In this document: positions 1-12,100 of the stretch, piece after piece
Layout: each line of letters begins with the position of its first letter
Numbering within the stretch: position 1 is the first letter of the stretch
NCBI GenBank assembly: GCA_012932295.1
Contig: JAAONU010000017.1
Coordinates: 1,302,001 to 1,366,000 of the forward strand
Direction of reading: 5' to 3'
Source of the DNA: Cyclina sinensis
Lineage: Eukaryota > Mollusca > Bivalvia > Venerida > Veneridae
DNA: 64,000 nt
The notes under the pieces: model-generated
What the model was told of the DNA's origin: nothing
Seen by the model: only the letters and a program-made list of their open reading frames with translations
Databases searched by the model: none
Made by a program: the position numbers and the translations under genes

Positions 1-180
1 AAAGAGAAGAGTCCATTTTTATTGCAGGTATTTCAGGAGGTTCAGTGTCACAAGTCTCGGTAAGATCTGAATCACCAAGAGTCTCGCAAGTAGCGATTGG
101 TGCTTGCTTTGGAGGTTCAAGAAAACTATCAAGTTCACTACGGCTGTCATCACTGTCCATGGAATCTTCTCGCTTCAAAT
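1..180 (-). CDS. RasGRF: RasGRF exon Q: acidic linker, runs off the window
   Basis: Follows an acceptor (ATTCTGTTCCAG) at 183-181, completes the split asparagine codon, and stays open for 59 codons to the window edge (residues 717-775): [59 protein letters not shown]. It is strongly acidic and rich in S, T and P, as expected for a disordered linker ahead of the CDC25 domain. The exon end was not seen, so the donor could lie inside or beyond this stretch. Called by phase continuity and composition, not by sequence similarity. Confidence 0.75.
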
Positions 181-3100
181 CTGGAACAGAATATTTCAAA
201 GTTTTTTTGGGTTTTTTTTGCCCATTTTGCATCTATTAAAACTGAAGTTCAGTTCTTTCCAGGAACATTAGACTATGACTAGTTGTTACAGTCCTGATGC
301 CTGATGACGTGTGTTTTTTAAATTAAATGATTCGGACAAAAACTCTTGTCCTCATACATAATGATGGACGTTTTTTAAATGGAAAGTTTGGGGCAAAATC
401 TCAGCAATTCTTGTCTTGAATTCAGACCTGTGACCTCATGGTAAGTAGTCAAATGCACGTTATTTCCCTGGGAATGAGGCAATAAAGTTAGTTATAGAAA
501 CATGAGAAACCAGATAATGGTGTGCTTTGAAAGCATTCTCAGATCCAGGTAGTACTTTTGCTATGAATTATAGACATGAAATAACAAAACAATGATTTTA
601 CTATTGGCTAAATGGTGTGACTTTGACCTGATAATATTTACCAGGGGATCACAGGTAAGTTCCATAGGAGTACTTTTAAAAGTCTTGTACAGTTAACAAA
701 CAAGACTATTCTCTGATACACTGGTTGTGCTTGATGCTTTTCCTATAATCACCAAATCATTTTTTGTACAAAATTTGTCACACAAAAACAAACCTAAAAT
801 TATGTCTAGCCTAAACTTGAACCTTTTATTATGTGTCACAGTTCATACTATTATAGATTACACAGATCTGTCTTTTGACATAACCATTCATATTTCGAAG
901 TTGGTAATCACATACCTTCAGCACAGTTAATCAAATAATATAAAAATAAAAATAGAACACAGCTCACTTCTTAAGAAGTCAACATGCTTGGTAGTTGTGC
1001 TTATTCGTTGTTCTGAGTCTGTAGATGTACCAACGCCAGAATCGCCTGTCATTTCATCTCTCATACAACCCGTGCTGATACGACGTACTCTATCGAACTT
1101 CTCAACTCGAGGCTTTATGATATTTCTATTATCCTCACATGGTGGATCCTTTGTAAACTGTTGTAGGGCACTACCGACTGCCTCCACATTGAGAACATTT
1201 CTGTTAAAGTAAAAAGTCATCATGTAAAATTGACCAAAGTGTTTTTCTTCTTTTTCTTATTTTGCCAAAAAGTAATATATCGAAACCCGAAGTAAGAATC
1301 AGCATACTTAGTAAGTTGGTTAACACCTTACTGACAGCAGTACAGAATCTCCTGAAGGCCGATTTAGTTTTGGGTAAGTATTTTCCAAGCAATATTTTTC
1401 TACAGACAAACTCTTTTTTCAACATATAAAGTTTCTTGGAACTAGAAAAGATTGGACCAGTTGCCTCCATAATTCAATTAGACTTTAACCAGTCTTGCAC
1501 AAAGCCATCAAATAATACTTCATGAAGAAAACATCAAGGGTTCAGAGTGAAACTATCGAAATTACATATAAGGTAAGGAGATACATTAGCTTTCCACTAA
1601 GCCTTGAACATATAATTACGTACTTGTCAGTAGATCCCTCTGCCTGTGGCAACAAATCCACATCACTTGAGCCAATACCCTCGGGACTTCGATACACTTT
1701 CTTCAAAGCCTCAAGGACCTTCTTCCCGGTTGTAAATACACGATATGTAAGCAGGAATGTGTTTAGGAAATCTATACTCAAGAATCGTAAATCAGTCAGT
1801 CTCTCCAGCAACCTTTCTACACTTCCATGCCGGATCTGAAATGAAAGAATTCGCTGACAATCATTATAGGTGATCAATACTCTCTATATATCCAAGGGTA
1901 TGTAACTCTGGACTGCCTTTACGATGTAAAACGTATGCCAGGGACAATAGTATGCTTAACAGTGGGTACTGGTCACAAGTTTTCATACAATTCACAAAAA
2001 GACATAGGTCTAAACTTCTGGTTACAGACCCCAAACCTAACATGTATATTCTGTATTATAGCGGTACCTTTCCAGGGTGACGACTGAGAGTTTGTGTTCT
2101 TGACTACTTTCAGCTAAATTAACATTATTCATTTTGGACAGTTCTTACAGGTCAATTCATTATTCATATAGGTATGAACTGGAAATTTACTTACTCAATA
2201 GTGAACATTTCTGACCATGATCAGGTCACAAAGAAAGCAAAAACAACTGACATATTCATGGTAAAGGTTCATCTGTGGACAAATGCAGTATGTTCAGAGA
2301 ATGACTTTACCAGTTGCTATTTTGTTTTCAGGAACAAATTTATATATTAAACAAAAACTACAGTATGAATGAGCACATTAATTCTATACTATATCGATAT
2401 TGTACAATACCTGTGGAACTTTGCAGGAATTAAGAGTTCGGCTGAATTTTATATCCACATCATCTCGGAACAGTTTTGGATCAGACCTAGCAATGTAAAG
2501 AAAGGAATAATTAGGTTAACATGTGGTAAATTCTTTAAAATATAAATAAGAACAATCTGATTTTCCCTTAGCTTTACAAAATAACCATGCAGCTTAGAAG
2601 AAGTCCCTCCATGTAAGGATCTTGTTGTTTATAAGTAACGGCTCATTGTTTAAGGGGTCTAACCTCTGAATATTAGCTGGGTCCACAGCTTAATATTAAT
2701 GGCCCTTTGGCAATGTTCACAATTGAACAAATTGTTTACAGAACAGGTTAGAAATAATGACCTCTTCTTCTTGTCCCATTAGGTTGCTTTTGAGAAAAGG
2801 AAAACTTTGGCAGGAAGAAAACGCTGACACAAGATTTAAATTAAAAGTTTGTCCTTAAAATGTTGTAACAGCTAATCTTCTGGCATGAAGCACTGTCTTC
2901 TTTATAGTGAAATATATGTATTGGTGAATTCTTTTCTGTTCTTAAGAACTAAGTAAAACAAACCACAATACATACAGACTTGAATTATTTTTTTCTGTTA
3001 ACTTTAATTTACACAAATGTACAACATGAGATACTAACCTCACTGACTGGGGCATGGTGACAGATGATGACTCACTCATGGAGCTATTTAACAAGTCACT

Positions 3101-6100
3101 GTAATGTAGATTCTCTATACACTGTAAACATAAAACAATTTTTTGTGACATGTGTTATGAACTGGCCAAGACAAATCCTAGACAATTCCGTTCCCAGATA
3201 ATTCCCCTGCCATTCATTAAGACAACCCTGACAATTCCAATTCTGATATTTTAACAGGGCGAACATTACCTCTCTCTTGTAAAAAAAACTCAGTTTATTC
3301 TAAATAAAATATATAAGTTAAATTTGAAAATTTGACAATTACTGAGAATTGTCATCAATAAACTTAAGTGAATTTATTTCATCTACTTTTAGCACTTTTA
3401 ACAAAACTGACTGACAATAATACTTATTTCATTGTGAAAGTACCACTGTAAAAAAATGTTTTTAAAATTCTTATTAAAATTAAAATTATTTCGTATTTAA
3501 CCTGCCTTTGTATAGACAGTGTTTAGGTTTGTCTGCAGGAAAGTATTACTTATTATAATTTGTGTGGCTTATCTCCCTTGTCTGCAGTCCCTCCATTTGT
3601 TTTGTATAATATCCTCTTTTGTTCTTACCAAAATTAAATGTTAATTTGAATCATTATGGTTGTTCTTCATTCACTGGCAGAGAAAAACTTTTTAATATCT
3701 TAAAATTACGAATGTAAAATCTGACCTGACTGATATCACTACACCAGGCAGCCTTCTCTATGTGTGTAGAGGCTACCAGTGTTATTGTGACTTGTGGCCC
3801 ACTTTTAGAGTCCACTATAAGTCTGAAGTCAAGACCATTGTAGTCTGCTGGCTTCTCTCCCGACTGTATTGGTAACAAGGTGCTCTGTGATGATGAACTT
3901 GTTGCACTTGACACTGAATCTAATGATGTCGCTGAAACATATATGGACCATAATTATTCTGAATCAAAAGTTTCCTGAAGAAACAATAACTATAAATGGC
4001 AAACAGTTGAAAAAAAAAATTCGCATAAACAGTAAATAAATAAAAGAACAATAAATATTTTTTCTCAAAAATATGATTTGGCATAACATTACAATGAAGT
4101 TGTACATATTTATGTTTTAAAAAACTTTCAATGTCTCATTTATATCTGTCCTATCTACAATGACTGACTTAATACCTTCCTTAAAGAAACTTTAGCTATC
4201 AAATTAGTGCTAAGTTTTCATCATGTAACACCAACATCAACTGATTGAGTGGATCAAAGGTTCAATGTGATTGCACTGGGCTGGTATTCCATGAGTCACA
4301 AGTTTGATCCCCGCTCCTACACTAACAAAACTATCGGTAACTGTCTTATGGATGAGACATTAAACTTAGGTCCAATGTATCGGTGCTAGACACTGAGCAT
4401 GTAAAAAAATCCAGAAGTGTCTCTGGAATAGTATGCTTTTTGTACCTTGCACTATCCCCAACAACCTAAAATAACTTAACTCTTCACAGGGCACTGGTCA
4501 TCTGCCAAACCAGTACCAACTATAAATTAACTCAAACAGATAGCTAGAACACCAGCTGGCTTATTCTTCATCTCTTCAAGTACATGGAAATGCTAAAATG
4601 GCAAAAAGAAATACCATATGTTTTATTTCTTCCATTCCATTCAAGCTAAATTCCTCATCTTTCATATATTTATACATACTATCTAAACTTGAACTAATGG
4701 CAAAAAGTCTAAAGACAGTGGTGTACTTACTGTCTTCATCAAAGTAGAAGATATCTGAACTGGGGTCCTCTATAATGGTGCAGTCAGCCAATGGGATTTT
4801 ACCAAAGTGCTACAAAAAAAAAGAGGTTTAAATTTGCATGTTACTGTCGAAACTTGACTCTTTGGATCAGCAACATACCTAATTAATTTTTCAAATTATT
4901 TTGTACTTTCATTGTACACCCTTATTTCGCTTTGATTGAGACTGACGGACTTATCATTCTAAATCATTTTGTCAGCCAATCAAATTCTTCCCAGCCCTGA
5001 AATGGTAGTGTGGTAGCTGACCAATCCTTACAGCTTAGTATAAATGTACTGGCTGACTTTTCTTCATATTCGGCAAGTTTTGTAAATTAATGATTTACAG
5101 TTCAGTGAAATATCTATACATATTTTTGTCCAATTATAAATCCTTTCATCAATAGCTTTTTGAATTAAAGGGGCTGGCCTCCAGATGACAAAAAAAGAAA
5201 GTTTTCTTGTATTATAAATTTCTTGTAATATTCATGACTAATGCTTAAAAACTAACTAACTGACAAAAAATAAGTCAGATAATCACATTATAAATTGATT
5301 TTTTTCCTATCGTAACGCGACGGTATACTATATTGTATAACATTTAAAGTAAATAACTATAATTACACATGCAGCGACAGTGGTGACAGTAAAAATTTTG
5401 TTAACATGAGGGTCCAGAGTTCAAATCAGGCTGAGGCGAATATACCATTTTGTTCTATTTTGACTTTTATAATCAGTTTTGAAGTAAAATATCATGTTGG
5501 TATAATCTCATGGCATCTAGATATTTAATTTATGTAACAAATATTTTTATATCAAATCTGGAGTACAGCCTCTTTAATGCCCAGGCAAGTAGAACAGAAC
5601 CACATACTCTTCAAAGAGTTAAGCTCAGAGTTTAGTAAGTAACATACTTTTGCCAGGTGCAATCTCCCATTTTCCTTTGCGCGTGTTGTAAGAAGCAGAT
5701 GATTGGTGAATAAGAATGCCTGTCGCACCTCCTCTTTCTTTGAGGATGAGGTAAGTGAAGGGAGTCGACCACGGTTACCTCGAGCTTTCTCCTGGTACAC
5801 TTGTAACAATGGTCCTGAAAATAAAAACAATAAACGAAATTTTAATCAGAAAAGACAGAAATACCTAAACGGTTAACACATTTTTAAGGAAACACTGCTT
5901 TTTTTGTCACTTTCTAGTTAGCATCAAAGTTACCCTGTGTCTTGTATTTTTAAATTTAGTTCTTATATGCAAGACCCGACATTGTTATTCAGTTTATTTA
6001 CATTTCATTTAAGTACATGTTGGATGCAATATTAAGTAACCATTTTCATAAATATGCGTATGCTTTAAGTCGCTCGGGAATATGTTTACTTTACATCTTT

Positions 6101-9100
6101 AAGTGAAAATTTTTTTACAAATTCAAATTTCATCCGTATCAAATACATGTCATTTGTACATCCAACATGGTTTGAAATAACACCCCTACACAGACCAAAT
6201 AGAACATTCCAGCACTATTAGGGGGAAGTGTCAATATGTTTCTAGGTATGTCCAAATTGCTGTTTATTTATTAAGTAAATTAATTAAGTAAACTTCTGGT
6301 TAACTTTGGTCCTTCTTTTGAAACTAGACTATGTCATGACCCAGTTAAAAGATATCAAGAGCACACAAAACAGCAGATGAAAAAAAATCTGTACATTTTG
6401 TCAGAAAGGTTTATACAAAGTTAAGGATCATGAAATTAAATGGACTGTAATGTACATGTATGCAAGAAGCTTCAAACCTTATTTTATTCAACTTGATCTA
6501 GGTACATTTTCAAATTGCATATTTTCGTTACAAAAGCTGGTTGTAAACAGAGTTTTGCAGTTCTGGTTCATTGCGAACTGCTTTTGTTTTCCCCGAGTAA
6601 GAGATCAAAATTCTCAAGCAATGGAGATGGCTGGGTATAAAATGTATGATTATTAAGATTTGGTTACATAAATATGACACTCATGCATATAGAGACAAAA
6701 CAGTTTCTTTGTGTTTTTGACAACATTATCTTACAAAACTTTAATGAATTTTATAAATAGAACATTATATTCATGGTCATGTAATATCAGATTTATTGCA
6801 CTTGTTATTAGAAAATGATAAAACTCAGCAGAGCCTCGTTTTTCTTTTTCAAATAACTCGTGCAATAAATCCTGTATTACATGACCACTCATTTAATATC
6901 CTCTATATACAATATATCTGAATAGGTTCACCAATCGAAATTAAAACCTTCTTTTGCCATAATAATTTTAAATTTTAATTCATGGACCTTTATAGATGTA
7001 AAACTGTTTTTTTTAAAAAACACTGCTTGACAAATCCACTAATTTCCTGTCAACTTAATTTCAAGAAGAATTCCTTCCTTTTGTAAATGCATGGTTTCCA
7101 AACCTTTGATTACTGGCTATATACTGATGACATGGTTTTTCTTGCATATATAGCAATCCTTCTGGTGTAAGTCTTTTGTACTGATGTTTTATAGAAACAT
7201 TTAAAATAAATTAGAACTTATTATAAAAGAATATCACAGTTTTACACTGACTCGATATACTATCTTCTGTGCAGTAATCATTCATTATTTCAAATATTGG
7301 TGGTCATGAATGAAATAAAAGAATACTGTATCATGGGTTTATGTGTTACACTTAAACTGTATACAGAACACACCCACACACATTTCAAAATCCTAACGGC
7401 TTTTAGAAACTGAATTATATCAAAACAGTGCAACAGTCTCTTTACAACAAACCATATTATACCTTCTCCAGTTTGTTCTTTTTGCAATACAAAAATAAAA
7501 TATCACCACCTTATTTACAGCTAAAAACATGAAGAAATCTTGCTTTGGAATAAATTTTCTGCATTGAATGCAATCCATGAATCACAAAAAATAACATTCA
7601 TAAAATCATTATTTTCTAACAGCAATATGACAAATACAATCTTTTGATAATTACTATTTTTAAACAGTACCTTCTCAACAGAAAATACAAACCTCAAGCA
7701 GAATGTTTCATATCTAGTTAAAAATGATTATAATACACTGCTGCCATCTTTAACCACAAAAAAGGGAGACCACTCTTAACAATTCTGACATTTCAAGACA
7801 AACAGCTCAGTTCTGCAGATTCACCCAATTTTTTTATATAACAACCATTTACTTTAAATTCCTTTGAAATTTCCAATATCATATCATCATGACAACATGT
7901 TTATTCTTGTAAAACATAAAAAAAAAACAGAAGTGGATAAAATCTATATAAAGTTGTTCAAGACAATTTTCAATGCTATCATGAACAGGCAAGGGCAGTT
8001 TCAACAGAAAAAAAAATCCAATAGCCGGCCTATGCTATGTACATTTATTGATTTGCCAATATTGACTGCCCACGTTCTTCAGATAATCACATGCGTTGAT
8101 TGTAACAGCCTACTACTGAAGCCTAGCACTTATGACTTAATAATTGTTTTAGGGCCAATCTTTTATTTGTAATGATATTGTTTCACTACCGTCTATGATC
8201 TATTTCAATCCATGATACAATGCATTGAAAGAAACAAGGTTAGGAGCTTTCCTTAGATGGAATAAAATGACTAGACACTTCTTTGTTTTAAACATTAATT
8301 AAATAGTAGATGGCTTATACTAGATTACTGAAAACTGAAGGACTTAACTTGGAATATATTGATATACTAGAGTGGGTTTAAGATTAGCTTATAATAGAAG
8401 ATCAAATGTTGGCCCACCTGTCAGAAGGCAAGTGGGGCCTGCTGCCCTGGAAATTCTGTTATATTCTTAATCTTTAAAATTTTAAAAAAAGTAAAATACA
8501 AGAAACCATCCCATATATGTTTTATTGCAGATGCTTGTGTTTTCTATTCTTTACGATTACCCACCATGCATAACATCAGCTATGCCTGCTCAGTGCCAAT
8601 GGCAGGATCATTGGCAAATTCTCAAGATGTTCTTATAAAAGGCTCAATGACAGGTTCAATGGCAAAATCTCAAGATGTTCTTATAAAAGCCTCAATGGCA
8701 GGTTCAATGGCAAATTCTCAAGACAATGTTGTCATAAAAACCCAAAATGGCAGGTTCAGTGGCAAAATGTAATGACAATGTTCTTATAAAAACCCCAATG
8801 GCAGGATCAGTGGCAAATTATCATGACTGTTGTTATAAAAACCTCAATGGCAGGATTATTGGCCAAATGTCAAGACAATGTTTCTATAAAAACCTCAAAG
8901 GAAGGATCAGTAGCAAATTGTCAAAACAATGTTGTTATAAAAACCTCAATGGCAGGATCAGTAGCAAAATGTCAAAACATAGTTTTTATAAAAACCTCAA
9001 AGGCAGGATCATTGGCAAAATGTCAAGACAATGTTCTTATAAAAACCTCAAAATGGCAGGATCAGTAGCAAAATGTCAAAACATAGTTTTTATAAAAACC

Positions 9101-12100
9101 TCAAAGGCAGGATCATTGGCAAAATGTCAAGACAATGTTCTTATAAAAACCTCAATGGCAGGATCAGTAGCAAAATGTCAAAACATAGTTTTTATAAAAA
9201 CCTCAATGGCAGGATCAGTGGCAAAATGTCAAGACAATGTTGTTATAAAAACCTCAATGGCAGGATTAGTGGCAAAATGTCATGACAACTTTCTTATAAA
9301 AACCTCAATGGCAGGATCAGTGGCAAATTGTCATGAAAACGTTCTTATAAAAACCTCAACGACAGGATCAGTGGCAAAATATCATGACAACATTCTTATA
9401 AAAACCTCAATGGATCAGTGGCAAAATGTCAACACAATGTTGCAAATTCTCATGAGAATGTTCTTTTAAAAACTCAGTGGTAGGATCAATGGCAAAGTCT
9501 CCTAACCATGTTTCTATAAAAAACTCAATAGCAGGATCAGTGGCAAATTCTTATGAGAATGTTTCCACAAAAACTCAATGGCAGGATATGTGGCAAATTC
9601 TCACAAGAATATTTCCACAAAAACTCAATGACAGGATCAGTGGCAAATTCTTATGAGAATTTTTCCACAAAAACTCAATGGCAGGATCAGTGGCAAATTC
9701 TCAAGAAAGTGTTTCCAGAAAAACTCAATAGCAGGATCAGTGGCAAATTTTCATGAGTGTTTCCACAAAATTCAACAGCAGGATCAGTGGCAAATTCTCA
9801 TGAGAATGTTTCCACAAAAACTTAATGGCAGGATCAGTGGCAAATTCTCATGAGAATGTTTCCACAAAAACTCAATGACAGGATCAGTGGCAAATTCTCA
9901 TGAGATTTTTTCCACAAAAATGGCAGGATCAGTGGTAAATTCTCATGAGAGTGTTTCCATAAAAACTAACTCAATGGTAGGTTCAATGGCAAATTCTCCT
10001 AACCATGTTTCTATAAAAACCCAATGGCAGGATCAGTGATAAATTCTCATAAAAATGTTTCTACAGAAACCCAACTGCAGGATCAGTGGCAAATTCTCAT
10101 GAGAATGTTTCTATGAAAACTAAATGGCAGGATCAGTGGCAATTTCTCTTAAAGTTCCCATAAAAACTTACAGTAAACTATTTACAGTGAAGTGCATCCT
10201 GGAAGACCATTTTAGAGTATTTCAATGTCACACAGCAAAAAAAGCAGAAAGGAAAACAGCAATCTAAGCTGAAATGTAGAATACAACTTTTAATGCCGTC
10301 TGCTTTTTGTTATCAAGACCACTTTTTGACTGTTCTTATTACCCAACGATGTCAACATCAATAAGCCCCAAACTCACATTTTACGACATAATTAACAAAT
10401 TCAAACTTTCACTCCCTCTCACTTTCAACAGTTTACTAGTGCTGGAATGGTATCTGAAAAGCCTTTCTCTTTTTTTCAGAGATGGAGTTTACCTAATCAT
10501 ATATCTGAGTTTAGACTGGCATTAGACTTCAGCTCTCAATAAGAAACAGCCTGCTTCTTAATTTTATATTCTTTCTTACTTGCACAGAAAGACATGGTCT
10601 TTAACACTGCTTTAACCCAAAACCCTTTTCAATGAATGGACACAGTGGTTTTCAGTCAGAAATGTTAACCTTGACAACAAGGATTTAATATAATGAAAAA
10701 TCGTAAGGTGTCCTTTGGTTGAAGGCATTAAGCAGTCGTAAGCATACAGTTTATCACTTCTGATGTATCTCATAATAAAACAGTCTTACATTTTTTTTTA
10801 AACTGAATAAATCTTTCATGAATCTAAGTTCAAGAACTAACCATTAGGAGCACTATAAAATGAAAATGTTTTTTTTGTTTGGGATCAACATGCAATATTG
10901 CTTCAGAATTGTTTACGTGTGACATAAACTTATGACTGCTGTACACGTCTGGGCCCTGATATCTGAGAATGTATCTCATATAATTATATAAACAGACTAC
11001 ATTACACCTTCTTCCTTACAGTTAGATCTGAAGCTGGCCCATTCATTTTTATCTTCTTGACAACCATGTCTTCCAACATTTTTACATATAACACAGCAAA
11101 ATGAGAATGCAATTTATGATGTGTCTTGATGCTTTACCTGTACTGTGTAATTTGAGAAAGAAAACTGCTATAGCATCACAATGTTTAAATCATCAGAGGC
11201 AGATGATCTTAAATACTTTGAAAATTCCTAGATGTATTTCATCAGATAAATGAATTCTCCTCTGATATATATTAATTTATTGAAGCTTTGGTTTGAATTA
11301 ATTTTAGAGAAGGAATATTAATCAATGTATGAGAATAAAGACCTCAATATACATGAGAACTTGCCTGCTCTATTTTGGTAAAGATGGTGTATCCATCAAA
11401 CATCAAATGCCCCTACATACAATTATCTCATTATTTTTTTAAGATTTTGTCAAATACATTTGACTTGAGTGCAGCTTAAATATGTTCATGACAGAAATTA
11501 GCGAAATTCATTTTATTTGGGATCCCAGTCAAACATATATTTTCACCAGTGAAATAGAGACACTATCTACCTAGAGTTTTACTCTGATTGGCTGATGAAA
11601 AGGTCATGAGAACATGATCTTCTGTTGGTTGTCCTCAGAACCTAACAGACTACCAATTTTAAGGATATGATTTTAATCATATCGGTCATATACATGTATT
11701 CTACATATATGATGCTACAATCAGTGATTTTTTTTTGACCCCGAATTTCGGCCTCTTCACAAACGCAAAAAAAACATAAAAAATTCACAAAAATGTGAAG
11801 AAATTCACAATTAGCAGGTTTGTTTTTCGGTTCCGAACAAAATTGCATCAAATGAGCGACAAGTGTTACCAATTTAGTTGTTTAATACCGTGAGCTGTAT
11901 TCCATAGCGTGGCATTTAATCAATGCCAATTATGGTTAAGCGACGCTTTACAGTCAATAAAGTGAATACAGGTGATGATTTATTCTTGTTTATTTTTTTC
12001 ACAATTTGACAGATTATTGTGCTAAAAATTCACAATTTCAGGGGTATGGGCTGTTGCGAAAAAAGTAAAAAAAAATCACTGACAATCAAAACATTTTTAT

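Noticed and set aside
1204..1470. 88-codon minus-strand frame between exons O and P
   Set aside because: No RasGRF similarity, and direct splicing of O to P already keeps phase; it would need its own donor and acceptor. Could be an alternative exon but there is no support.
8747..9469. 240-codon plus-strand frame repeating [17 protein letters not shown]
   Set aside because: The 51-bp repeat period keeps it open; neighbouring frames are equally open and the frame dies where the period becomes 50 bp.
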